Shown piece by piece: positions 16,661 through 24,057 of a stretch of 64,000 nt of DNA (position 1 is its first letter; each line of letters starts with the position of its first letter). The position numbers and the translations under genes are program-made. Below the pieces are notes generated by a model that worked only from the letters and a program-made list of their open reading frames with translations, ran no database searches and had not been told where the DNA came from. The stretch covers positions 78,953 to 142,952 of the forward strand of contig NZ_JAATEO010000015.1 of NCBI RefSeq assembly GCF_012034245.1, read 5' to 3'. The stretch comes from Micromonospora thermarum. GTDB lineage: Bacteria; Actinomycetota; Actinomycetes; Mycobacteriales; Micromonosporaceae.

Positions 16661-16999
16661 TCACCGGGCCGCCGCCGCGCCGGTCATCCCGTACACGACG
16701 CGCATGGTCGTCATCGACCCGCCGGACCGGTACGGGTGCAGCTTGGTGCGGTGCTCCACGTGTGCCTCGCTGTGCTCGAACTCGCGGAAGCGGGGCTCGT
16801 CGACCCAGTCGCTGACCACGTAGTAGACCGAGTCCTCCTCGGTGCTGCGGGACAGCCAGTGCCCGAGGTTCGCCGGGTGCTGCACGATCGTGCTGCCGAC
16901 CTTGTGCCAGGTCTGCTCGAACTCCCGCTCCATGCCGGGGTGGATGTTCATGCGCAGCATGACGCGGAAGACCTCCGACCGGTCCTCGTCGGCGGCCAT
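16661..16999 (-). CDS. ABM-like polyketide monooxygenase or cyclase
   Basis: A 112-residue protein with two ferredoxin-like strands (FRVMLRMNIHPG and YYVVSDWVDEPRFREFE) and a His/Tyr-rich tail, typical of the ABM fold used by spore-pigment and aromatic polyketide monooxygenases. The ATG overlaps the upstream SDR stop (TGATG at 16999). The next gene starts 43 nt further on. It differs from the lone ABM at 9591, so the cluster has at least two ABM proteins plus the SchA/CurD-like protein, suggesting several oxidation steps. Confidence 0.78.
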   Translation of the reverse strand: MAADEDRSEVFRVMLRMNIHPGMEREFEQTWHKVGSTIVQHPANLGHWLSRSTEEDSVYYVVSDWVDEPRFREFEHSEAHVEHRTKLHPYRSGGSMTTMRVVYGMTGAAAAR

Positions 17000-17724
17000 C
17001 AGATCCCCCCGTCGACGTTGATGGTCTCGCCGTTGACGAAGCTCGCGCTGTCGCTGGCGAGGAACCGGACCACGGACGCGATCTCGTCGGCCTCGCCGAG
17101 GCGGCCGAGCGGGATCAGGTTCTTGTAGCGCTCCAGCACCGCCGGCGGCGTCTCGGCCTCGGTCTGCACCGGGCCGGGCGCGACGACGTTGACGCGGATG
17201 CCCTGCGGACCCAGCTCCTTCGCGAGCGAGCGGGTGAGCCCGATGAGGCCGGACTTGGCGGCGGTGTAGTGGGCGCGCAGCGGGATGCCGACGGTGGCCA
17301 CCCGGGAGCCGACGTTGACCACCGACGCGCCCGCGCCGAGCAGCGGCAGCGCCGCCTGGATCACCCGCGCCGCGGCGGTGAGGTTGCTGTCGACGACCGA
17401 CTTGAACTCGTCCAGCGGGAGCTTGGCGAACGGCACGTGGCTGATCACGCCCGCGTTGTTGACCACCGCGTCGAGGCGCCCGAACCGCAGCCGGGCCTCC
17501 TCGATCAGCGCGGTGACGTCCTCGGCCTTGGTGACGTCGGCCCGGACCACCTGGTGGGTGCCGGGGGTGGCCTTGAGTTCCTCGACGAGGCTGCCGACCG
17601 CCTCGCTCTCCGTCCGGTAGCAGGTCACGACGTCGGCTCCGGCGCGGGCGAAGGACAGCACGATCGCCCGCCCGATGCCCCGGCTGCCGCCGGTCACCAG
17701 CACTTTCTTCCCGGCAACGTCCAC
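16999..17724 (-). CDS. SDR ketoreductase (FabG-like)
   Basis: A 241-residue SDR with VTGGSRGIGRAIVLSFARAG, NNAGVISHVPF, a Ser in VNVGSRVATVG, Y-T-A-A-K and C-terminal NVDGGI. The GTG at 17724 is chosen because GGAAGGAGA lies 5 nt before it and because a longer open frame would run through the DUF1772 gene. It lies between the membrane protein (20 nt upstream) and the ABM gene (1-nt overlap). Position beside the ACP makes it a good candidate for the polyketide ketoreductase. Confidence 0.88.
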   Translation of the reverse strand: MDVAGKKVLVTGGSRGIGRAIVLSFARAGADVVTCYRTESEAVGSLVEELKATPGTHQVVRADVTKAEDVTALIEEARLRFGRLDAVVNNAGVISHVPFAKLPLDEFKSVVDSNLTAAARVIQAALPLLGAGASVVNVGSRVATVGIPLRAHYTAAKSGLIGLTRSLAKELGPQGIRVNVVAPGPVQTEAETPPAVLERYKNLIPLGRLGEADEIASVVRFLASDSASFVNGETINVDGGI

Positions 17725-17744
17725 GGTGTCTCCTTCCCAGGGGT

Positions 17745-18224
17745 TCACGGACTCGCCGTGGTGGCGAGCAGCACCGCCACGGCGCTCACGTTCACGACGA
17801 ACGCCAGCACGGCCAGCGCCGTGCGCAGCAGGTTCCAGTTCCGCCAGCGGACCCGCGGGTCCGCCAGCGCCCAGTCGGCGGGCGGGCGCTGCGGGTCCAG
17901 CGACATGACGTACCGGTTGATCGGCACGTTCTTGACGACCGAGATCACCATCACCACCACCAGCAGGGCGCCGGCGGTGCCGAACAGCGTCCGGGCGGTG
18001 GCGTCGTCGGCGGTGGCGACGAGCACCAGGTCCAGGACGCAGGCCGTCGCGTTCAGCGCCGGCATCAGCGGGTCGTACCGCTTCCAGAGGAACTGCACGG
18101 TCCCCACGTACGTCTGGTACGGCACGGCCAGGGTCATCGGCGCCAGGCCGATGACCGTGGAGACCATCACCCCCACCGCCACGCCCTGGGCGACCAGGGC
18201 GACCGCCAGCAGCAGGGGTGTCAC
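17745..18224 (-). CDS. DUF1772 membrane protein (anthrone oxygenase-like)
   Basis: A 159-residue protein with about four membrane segments (starting at residues 4, 52, 82 and 136) and the family segment VVKNVPINRYVMSLDP followed by RVRWRNWNLLR. DUF1772 includes fungal anthrone oxygenases such as HypC and is frequent in bacterial pentangular polyphenol clusters. The start is a GTG at 18224. It lies 43 nt downstream of the ACP and 20 nt before an SDR. Oxidation of an anthrone-like ring to a quinone at the membrane is a reasonable inference; the function is not shown. Confidence 0.75.
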   Translation of the reverse strand: MTPLLLAVALVAQGVAVGVMVSTVIGLAPMTLAVPYQTYVGTVQFLWKRYDPLMPALNATACVLDLVLVATADDATARTLFGTAGALLVVVMVISVVKNVPINRYVMSLDPQRPPADWALADPRVRWRNWNLLRTALAVLAFVVNVSAVAVLLATTASP

Positions 18225-18267
18225 GTCGACCCACCCGGTCCGGGGCCGACCGGCCGTACGGTCACCG

Positions 18268-18525
18268 TCACGGCACCACCGCGTGCCGGTTGACGTAGTC
18301 GACGAGGCGGGCCGGGGTGGTCAGCTCCGTCACGTCGTCCTCGCGGACCTTCACCCCGTACTCCTGCTCGATGCGGGCCGTCAGCTCCAGCACCGCGAGC
18401 GAGTCGTACCCCAGGTCCTGGAACTCCAGGTCCCCGACGTCGCCGTCGAGGTCGACCGACTCGTCGACGCCGGCGCTCTCGCGCAGCAGACGCCGTACGT
18501 CATCGAGGTTGATCTTCGTCACCAC
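18268..18525 (-). CDS. Acyl carrier protein (type II PKS-like)
   Basis: An 85-residue ACP. The 4'-phosphopantetheine site is Ser42 in LGYDSLAVLE, the Y-D-S form typical of aromatic PKS carriers. Acidic helix II residues and a C-terminal helix (PARLVDYVNRH) fit the four-helix ACP fold. GAAGGGG precedes two successive GTG codons (18525 and 18522), either of which may be used. It leads the minus-strand operon. Usually an ACP sits next to KS-alpha and KS-beta; here no ketosynthase is found, so the partner genes must be to the left of the window or elsewhere. Confidence 0.9.
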   Translation of the reverse strand: MVTKINLDDVRRLLRESAGVDESVDLDGDVGDLEFQDLGYDSLAVLELTARIEQEYGVKVREDDVTELTTPARLVDYVNRHAVVP

Positions 18526-18619
18526 TGACCCCTTCCCTGCCCGGCCGGCCCGGTCCGGGCCGGCTCCAAGGTTTTCGGCTGGACGTCGAGACTCCGTGGA
18601 GGCCCGCTCGGGCCGCCCG

Positions 18620-20173
18620 TCACTGCTGGCCCGCGGGGCGGGCGGCGCGCGGCGCGGGCACCGGCGCGGCCGGGCGCGGCGCGTCGTCCACGAACGGCGC
18701 GTTCAGCCGGCGGCGGAAGGCCACGAACAGGGCGCCGATCGCGAGCGCGACCACGGCGAGCGAGAGGTAGTACACCGGCCCGGAGACCACGTCGATCAGC
18801 GCGCCGACCTGGGCGCTCAGGCCGCCGCCCAACGCGGCGAAGAGCCAGTAGACCCCGATCGCCTGGCCCAGGAAGGCACGCGGGACGAGGTCCGCGATGG
18901 CGCTGATGCTCACCGCGGCCACCACGATCTCGCCCAGGGCGTGCAGCAGGTAGACCGAGAGCAGCCAGAGCGGCGACACCCGGTCGCCACCGGCCGCGAG
19001 CGCCGCCGCCGCCGTCATCACCAGGAAGCTCACGCCGGCCAGCAGCAGACCGAAGGCGAACTTGTCGGGTACGGCGACCCGCGCGCCGAGCCGGGTCAGC
19101 TGCCAGGCGATCAGCGGCGCGAGCAGCAGCATGAACAGCGGGGTGGCGCCCTGCAGCCAACTCGCCGGGAACGTGAAGCCGAAGATGGTGCGGTCGGTGG
19201 AGTCCTTGGCGAACAACGTCAGCACCGAGCCGTCCTGCCCGGCCAGCAGCCAGAAGATGGTGGCGGCCAGCATCAGCCGCAGCATCACCGACAGGCGCCA
19301 GCGGTCGTTCCCGGTCAGCTCCGGGTTGCGGCGCAGCCGCCGGTACGCGCCCCACGGCGCGGCGATGAGCAGGAGGCCGACGATCCCGAGTGCGGCCTGC
19401 GGCGGGACCACCCCGGCGCTCAGGCCGACGACCAGCAGCAGCACGAGGACGCCGACGACCGGCAGTAGGCGGTGCAGCAGCGCCCGGCGTTCGGCCGGCG
19501 ACAGCGGGCGGGCCCGGTGGGCGCCCGCCGTGCCGAGGGCGCGCCGCCCCGCGGCCGTGGTGAAGACGCCGACCGCGACGACGGCGCCGATGGTGGCGAA
19601 GGCGAGCCGCCAGCTCACCCGCTCGCCGATCGCGCCGATCACCAGCGGCGCCAGCAGGCCGATCGCCTGGATGCCGACGAAGAACGCGGCCAGCGTGGCC
19701 TCGCGCCGCCCAGGGGTGCCGGCGAGCATGTTGACCAGCGCCTGGTGGTTGGGCTTGAACAGGCCGAAGCCGGCGGAGATGAACAGCAGGCCGATCAGGG
19801 TCAGCGGGGACGGCGGCAGCGCGAGGGTGAAGCAGCCGAGGGAGATCAGGGCGAGCCCGGCCACCATCGCGCGCTGCTGGCCCAGCACCCGGTCGGCGAG
19901 CCAGCCGCCGGGCAGCGCGAACATGAACGTGATGCCGATGAAGGCGCCGAACAGGGCGGCGCCGCTGCCCGCGCTCAGGCCCAGCCCGCCCTGGCCGGTC
20001 GGGGCGACCGCGTACAGCACCAGGATGGCCTGCATGCCGTAGAAGCCGAACCGTTCCCACAGCTCGGCCACGAACAGGCTGCGGAACCACCCGCTGGTGA
20101 ACAGTCGGTCGGTCGGGTCGGTGCGGGGCGGCGGGACGGCCGCCGCGGCGGGGGACCTGGTCGTGTCCACCAT
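18620..20173 (-). CDS. POT/PTR2-family membrane transporter
   Basis: A 517-residue protein with 12-14 membrane helices. The N-terminal ELWERFGFYGMQ is the E-x-x-E-R-F-x-Y-Y-type signature of proton-coupled oligopeptide transporters, and GLFKPNHQALV matches the second POT signature region. POTs usually import di- and tripeptides by proton symport. Here it lies between the ACP operon and a PadR repressor, so export of the product or a shunt metabolite is possible but only inferred. GGAGG in a 13-nt imperfect palindrome (20175-20187) is 9 nt before the ATG. The C-terminus is Ala/Pro-rich. Confidence 0.82.
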   Translation of the reverse strand: MVDTTRSPAAAAVPPPRTDPTDRLFTSGWFRSLFVAELWERFGFYGMQAILVLYAVAPTGQGGLGLSAGSGAALFGAFIGITFMFALPGGWLADRVLGQQRAMVAGLALISLGCFTLALPPSPLTLIGLLFISAGFGLFKPNHQALVNMLAGTPGRREATLAAFFVGIQAIGLLAPLVIGAIGERVSWRLAFATIGAVVAVGVFTTAAGRRALGTAGAHRARPLSPAERRALLHRLLPVVGVLVLLLVVGLSAGVVPPQAALGIVGLLLIAAPWGAYRRLRRNPELTGNDRWRLSVMLRLMLAATIFWLLAGQDGSVLTLFAKDSTDRTIFGFTFPASWLQGATPLFMLLLAPLIAWQLTRLGARVAVPDKFAFGLLLAGVSFLVMTAAAALAAGGDRVSPLWLLSVYLLHALGEIVVAAVSISAIADLVPRAFLGQAIGVYWLFAALGGGLSAQVGALIDVVSGPVYYLSLAVVALAIGALFVAFRRRLNAPFVDDAPRPAAPVPAPRAARPAGQQ

Positions 20174-20498
20174 GGGAGGTCACCTCCGGCTCGGGGGCGA
20201 ATGGGGTTTGGTGCCTGCGTCGAAGTCCCGGCGCGGCCGGGTGGTCACTTCGAGTCCGGCCGTAGCGTCGGGCAGTGGTGTCGCGCCCGGATCGAGCGTC
20301 ACTGGACCCGGGCTCGCGGGTCGTGGGCGCCGTCCGAACGCGGGCCGAGTGGTCGTCAGCGCCCTCCGGACGCGGGTCGAGCCGCCGTCGGCCGGCGGGC
20401 CCCAGACTCTCGATCACTGTCCGCATCCCGACGACCGCGAATGGTTGACATCGAATGGTCGATCCTGGATAGTCGATATCGACCTTTAGGAGTGCTCA
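20174..20498 (+). promoter_or_regulatory. padR promoter with palindromic operator over the -10 region
   Basis: This 325-nt divergent interval contains, on the plus strand, TTGACA (20445-20450), a 17-nt spacer and GATAGT (20468-20473). A perfect 12-bp palindrome GTCGATATCGAC (20472-20483) overlaps the -10 box and probable start site. A further GGTCGAT (20457-20463) pairs with ATCGACC (20478-20484). The ribosome site AGGAG follows at 20488-20492. This is a typical autorepressor layout. No second copy was seen near the transporter start; the remaining 20188-20440 shows nothing else recognisable. Confidence 0.7.
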
Positions 20499-21095
20499 GT
20501 GGAGCGACGTCGTCGCGTGCCGAACCCGTTGGCGCTGGCCGTTCTCGCCTGGCTGCTCCTGGAGCCGATGCACCCGTACGAGCTGGGGCGCCGGCTCCAG
20601 CAGAGCGGCAAGGACCGGCACATCAAGTTCACCCGGAGTTCGCTCTACATGGTGGTCGAGCAGCTCACCAGGGCGGGCTTCATCGTCGAGCGGGAGACGG
20701 TGCGCGACGGCCAGCGGCCGGAACGCACGGTCTACGAGATCACCGACGAGGGGCGTCACGAGTTCCACGACTGGCTGCGCGCACTGCTGGCGCAGCCGCG
20801 GGAGGAGTACCCGCACTTCGCTGTCGCGCTGTCGCTTCTGAGCCTGCTCCCACCCGACGACGTCGTCGAGGTGCTGCGGAAGCGGCTGGCGGCGCTGGGC
20901 GTCAAGATCGACGAGAGTCGCGCCGCCACCGACGAGGCCCTCGCCCGGGGCGTCGAGTGGTACTTCCTCGTCGAGGAACGGTACGCACTCGCGCTGATGG
21001 AGGCGGAGAGCGCGTTCGTCACCGAGCTGATCCAGTCGCTCACCGCGCCGGGCTACGTGAAGTCCTGGCAGGAAGCCATGGGGAGCCGTGCATGA
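20499..21095 (+). CDS. PadR-family transcriptional repressor
   Basis: A 198-residue PadR regulator: an N-terminal winged helix (LALAVLAWLLLEPMHPYELG, then RSSLYMVVEQL with the recognition helix and RTVYEITDEG wing) and a longer C-terminal helical dimerisation domain as in subfamily 1. A GTG start at 20499 has AGGAG 6 nt upstream. PadR proteins are usually ligand-released repressors of neighbouring transporter or detoxification genes, so the divergent POT transporter and the downstream FAD monooxygenase are the natural targets. The last codons lie in a duplicated segment described separately. Confidence 0.9.
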   Translation: MERRRRVPNPLALAVLAWLLLEPMHPYELGRRLQQSGKDRHIKFTRSSLYMVVEQLTRAGFIVERETVRDGQRPERTVYEITDEGRHEFHDWLRALLAQPREEYPHFAVALSLLSLLPPDDVVEVLRKRLAALGVKIDESRAATDEALARGVEWYFLVEERYALALMEAESAFVTELIQSLTAPGYVKSWQEAMGSRA

Positions 21096-21291
21096 CCGCC
21101 GCGCCCAGTGGCCGGTGGTCGCAGGCGCTCCGCTGTGACACCTCTATGACGTCATCCAGACGTCAAAATGTCCTTGACTGACGTCACGCCTGATGTCATC
21201 GTGAGGTCACGCACCGAATCCAGTCGTTTCACAGCGCCGGGTCACCTGAAGTCCTGGCCGGAGACCATGGGGAGTCGTACATGACAGCCGC
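21018..21291 (+). repeat. Diverged direct duplication of the padR-end/monooxygenase-start junction
   Basis: About 86 bp covering the end of padR and the sequence just after it (about 21018-21103) reappears at about 21206-21291, just before and into the FAD monooxygenase. Shared words include AATCCAGTCG/GATCCAGTCG, GAAGTCCTGG, CCATGGGGAG and ATGAC-GCCGC. In copy 1 the ATGA overlaps the padR stop; in copy 2 the same ATGAC is the monooxygenase start. The intervening ~100 bp holds the TGACGTCA-rich promoter. Confidence 0.8.
21147..21209 (+). promoter_or_regulatory. Promoter with five TGACGTCA-like operators (copy A)
   Basis: Five 8-bp sites occur at 21147 (TGACGTCA), 21158 (AGACGTCA), 21179 (TGACGTCA), 21191 (TGATGTCA) and 21202 (TGAGGTCA), giving steps of 11, 21, 12 and 11 bp. 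TTGACT (21174-21179) and CATCGT (21197-21202), 17 nt apart, are candidate -35 and -10 boxes inside the array. It drives the FAD monooxygenase at 21281, which has a 5' leader with GGGGAG. A matching array lies at 22567. Confidence 0.75.
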
Positions 21292-22504
21292 AAAGAGGGC
21301 GCTGGTCATCGGGGGTGGCGTCGCCGGCCCGGTCGCCGCGATGGCGCTGCGCAAGGCCGGCATCGAGGCAACGGTCTACGAGGCTTACCCCTCGGTGGCC
21401 GACGGCATCGGTGTCACACTGACGCTCGCCCCCAACGGGGTGGAGGCGATGCGCCTGGTGGGCGCCGACGACGCCGTACGGTCCATCGGTCTTCCGATGA
21501 ACCGCACGGTGGTCAGCGACGGCTACGGGGTCCGCATCGGCGAGTTCCCGCACGTCTCGGTCCAGCCGACCACGCTCGGCGTCTGGCGGGACGAGCTGTC
21601 CCGGGTGCTGCACGAGCGCGCGGAGGCGCAGGGCGTACGCATCGAGTACGGCAAGCGCCTGGTCGACGCCAAGGAGACCGCGGACGGGGTCGTGGCCCAC
21701 TTCGAGGACGGCACCACCGCCACCGGCGACGTGCTGGTCGGCTGCGACGGCGTGCGGTCGCGGGTGCGGACGCTGATCGACCCGAACGCGCCGCGCCCCA
21801 CGGTGATGCCGCTGCTCAACTTCGGCGCCGCCGCCGACTACGCGGTGCCGGACGCCGACCCGGACTCGATGTACTTCGTCTTCGGCAAGAAGGCGTTCTT
21901 CGGGTACTGGGTCCAGCCCGACGGCCGGACGGCGTGGTTCGCCAACGTGCCGGACAAGCGCCCGATGACGTTCGCGAAGGCCAACGAGATCTCGGCGTCG
22001 CAGTGGCTGCGCGAGTTGCGCGCGACCTTCGCCGACGACGTGCCGGCCCGCCAGGTTGTCGAGCACACCAGCCCGGAGGCCCTGGTCGCGATCGGGTCGA
22101 TCGAGAGCATGCCGTCGCTCCCGCACTGGTACCGAGGCCGCATGGTGCTGGTCGGCGACGCGGTGCACGCGCCGTCGCCCAGTTCCGGCCAGGGCGCGTC
22201 GATGGCCACCGAGAGCGCCGTCCAGGTGGCCCGCTGCCTGCGGGACTTCGAGGATCTGCCGAGCGCCTTCGCCGCGTACGAGAAGCTGCGCCGCGAGCGG
22301 GTCGAGAAGATCATCCTGCGGGGCAAGCGCACCACGAACAGCAAGACGGTCGGCCCGTTCGCCAAGACGATGATGCGGATCATGATGCCGCTCGCGCTGA
22401 AGACCTTCCTCAACCCGGAGAAGACCCTCGGCCCCGAGCAGCGTTACCGCATCGACTGGGACGCCCCGGTGACGTCGGAGGTGCAGGTGCCCGTCCGGGC
22501 TTGA
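21281..22504 (+). CDS. FAD-dependent monooxygenase (PHBH/group A type)
   Basis: A 407-residue flavoprotein with LVIGGGVAGPVAAMALRKAG ending at an acidic residue, the DG motif LVGCDGVRSRVR and the GD motif VLVGDAVHAPSPSSGQGAS. The size fits single-component hydroxylases without the thioredoxin-like tail, such as TetX-like or salicylate hydroxylase-like enzymes. Its start matches the ATGAC that overlaps the padR stop in the duplicated segment, suggesting the ancestral gene was directly coupled to padR. The five-operator promoter now lies between them. Detoxification or inactivation of an aromatic compound is possible; a tailoring role in the cluster is an alternative. Confidence 0.87.
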   Translation: MTAAKRALVIGGGVAGPVAAMALRKAGIEATVYEAYPSVADGIGVTLTLAPNGVEAMRLVGADDAVRSIGLPMNRTVVSDGYGVRIGEFPHVSVQPTTLGVWRDELSRVLHERAEAQGVRIEYGKRLVDAKETADGVVAHFEDGTTATGDVLVGCDGVRSRVRTLIDPNAPRPTVMPLLNFGAAADYAVPDADPDSMYFVFGKKAFFGYWVQPDGRTAWFANVPDKRPMTFAKANEISASQWLRELRATFADDVPARQVVEHTSPEALVAIGSIESMPSLPHWYRGRMVLVGDAVHAPSPSSGQGASMATESAVQVARCLRDFEDLPSAFAAYEKLRRERVEKIILRGKRTTNSKTVGPFAKTMMRIMMPLALKTFLNPEKTLGPEQRYRIDWDAPVTSEVQVPVRA

Positions 22505-22566
22505 GGGGCATGAAGCGTGGGGCGGTCGGACTGGCGGGGCCCGGCCGCCCCCGTTCGTATCCGGCA

Positions 22567-22628
22567 TGACGTCATTCTGACGTCAGAAACCCTTGACTGA
22601 CGCCACGCATGACGTCATCATGGTGTCA
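22567..22628 (+). promoter_or_regulatory. Promoter with five TGACGTCA-like operators (copy B), leaderless type
   Basis: Sites at 22567, 22578, 22598, 22610 and 22621 (TGACGTCA, TGACGTCA, TGACGCCA, TGACGTCA, TGGTGTCA) are spaced 11, 20, 12 and 11 bp, nearly as in copy A. TTGACT (22593-22598) and CATCAT (22616-22621) are 17 nt apart, and the ATG at 22628 falls where transcription should begin, so the mRNA is probably leaderless. No ribosome site is present. Confidence 0.75.
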
Positions 22629-23101
22629 TGAACCTCGCACCGTACCTCGCCGATCTCGACGCCGCCCTCGCCCGCACGGCGGCCGCCGGGGACGACGAGA
22701 CCCGCCGCACCGCCGCGCTGCTGGCCGCCGCGCTCGAACCCGCGGCCCGGCTGGCACTGCTCACCGCCCTGTCCGATTTCGCCGCCGAGGTCACCGACCG
22801 GCTGGCGGGGCCGGTCGTCGAGGTCCGGCTCGACGGCCGCGACGCTGCCGTCGTCGTCACCGATCTTCCGGAACCCGAGGAGTCCGCCACCGAGCCGCCG
22901 GTGCTGGAGGCGTCGGGGGAGACCAGCCGCGTCACCCTGCGGCTGCCCGAGGAACTGAAGGTCCGGGCGGAGGAGGCCGCCGGCGCGCAGGGCGTCTCGC
23001 TCAACACCTGGCTCGTCCGGTCCGTGCAGGAGTCGCTGGAGCGGCGCGGCCGCCGGTCCGGCCTCGTCCGAAGCCGGATCAGCGGCTGGGTCGTCGGCTG
23101 A
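22628..23101 (+). CDS. Ribbon-helix-helix (Arc/HicB-like) regulator
   Basis: A 157-residue protein with an Ala-rich helical N-terminal domain, a short strand region (VVEVRLDGRDAAVVVTDLP) and a C-terminal ribbon-helix-helix: strand SRVTLRLPEEL, helix VRAEEAAGAQG, helix SLNTWLVRSVQESLE. This resembles HicB-family antitoxin-like proteins, but no HicA toxin is beside it. The promoter is an array of palindromic 8-bp sites that also overlaps the start, so autoregulation is likely. It precedes a DUF4097 gene by 68 nt. The pairing is seen here and, from general knowledge, in other actinobacteria; its function is not established. Confidence 0.75.
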   Translation: MNLAPYLADLDAALARTAAAGDDETRRTAALLAAALEPAARLALLTALSDFAAEVTDRLAGPVVEVRLDGRDAAVVVTDLPEPEESATEPPVLEASGETSRVTLRLPEELKVRAEEAAGAQGVSLNTWLVRSVQESLERRGRRSGLVRSRISGWVVG

Positions 23102-23169
23102 CCCGCACAACCACCGTCCCACCGACCACGCGGTGCACCCGCGCCGCCTCGACGAAGGAAGGGTCCGCG

Positions 23170-23985
23170 ATGGCTGACATCGACTCCACCGTCCGCATCG
23201 AATCGTTCAACTGCCCCGAGCCGGCCGACATCCAGGTCCACCTCAGCGCTGGCGAGGCCCTGGTCGAGCTGGTGGAGACCGACGCCGTCACCGTCGCGGT
23301 GTCGCCGGCGTCCGGTTCCACACCGGCCGACGCGATCGCCGACGTCCTGCGTGGCACGACGGTCCACTTCACCCGGGGCCGGCTGGTCGTGCAGCCGCCC
23401 CGCCGGCGGCTGCGGCCGGTGCCGGTACGCGTCGTCGTCCGGGCCCGGCCGGGCTCGAAGATCCAGCTGACCGGCAGCGACGCCCAGTTCACCGTCAGCG
23501 GGCGGGCCGGCTCACTCGAGCTCCAGTCGAGCGGCGGCGGCCTCACCGCCGACCGGGTCGACGGCAAGTGCAAGATCCGGAACGGGGACGGGTCGCTCCG
23601 GCTCGCCGAGAGTGGCGGCCAGCTCGACGCCCGCATCGGGCAGGGGCATGTCGAGATCGGCCGGATCAGCGGCGGCGGCGCCCGGCTCACCACGGGCGCC
23701 GGCACCGTGAGCATCGGCACCGTCGAGGCCGACCTGTCCCTCACCACCGGGGCCAACCGCATCGCCATCGCCGAGGCGGTCACCGGCCGGATCCAGGTCC
23801 GCACCGGGCCGGGCTCCATTCGCGTGGGCGTCCGCCCGGGCGTCACCGCCCGCGTCGACCTGTCCAGCCGCAGCGGTACGGCCCGCAGCGACCTGCCGGT
23901 CAGCCAGACCGCGAGCGGTAACTCGGCCCTGCGGATCGAGGCGGCCAGCACGAGCGGCGACGTTCTGGTGACCACGGCCTCCTGA
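23170..23985 (+). CDS. DUF4097 (adhesin-like beta-repeat) protein
   Basis: A 271-residue protein of short repeating strands (for example GRAGSLELQSSGGGLTADRV, GDGSLRLAESGGQL, GAGTVSIGTVEADLSL) that should form a right-handed beta-solenoid, as in DUF4097/DUF2807-like proteins. No signal peptide or membrane helix is visible, so it may be cytoplasmic. The ATG at 23170 has GAAGGAAGG about 6 nt upstream. It follows the ribbon-helix-helix gene on the same strand and is probably co-transcribed. Its role is unknown. Confidence 0.78.
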   Translation: MADIDSTVRIESFNCPEPADIQVHLSAGEALVELVETDAVTVAVSPASGSTPADAIADVLRGTTVHFTRGRLVVQPPRRRLRPVPVRVVVRARPGSKIQLTGSDAQFTVSGRAGSLELQSSGGGLTADRVDGKCKIRNGDGSLRLAESGGQLDARIGQGHVEIGRISGGGARLTTGAGTVSIGTVEADLSLTTGANRIAIAEAVTGRIQVRTGPGSIRVGVRPGVTARVDLSSRSGTARSDLPVSQTASGNSALRIEAASTSGDVLVTTAS

Positions 23986-24003
23986 CCGGATCCCGGACAC
24001 GGG

Positions 24004-24035
24004 CGCGCCGGCCACCGTCGCAGGTGGCCGGCGCG
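24004..24035. terminator. Bidirectional hairpin terminator
   Basis: A perfect 13-bp stem CGCGCCGGCCACC / GGTGGCCGGCGCG with a 6-nt loop lies between convergent genes ending at 23985 and 24058. Confidence 0.8.
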
Positions 24036-24057
24036 TCCCGCGTGGCAGGGGGTCGAA

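Noticed and set aside
21147..22628. TGACGTCA as a CRE-like eukaryotic motif
   Set aside because: The resemblance to a cAMP response element is coincidental; the spaced arrays around bacterial -35/-10 boxes fit a prokaryotic repressor.
22628..23985. HicAB toxin-antitoxin system
   Set aside because: The RHH part is HicB-like, but the N-terminal domain is not HicB and no HicA-type toxin is adjacent; the partner is a DUF4097 protein.
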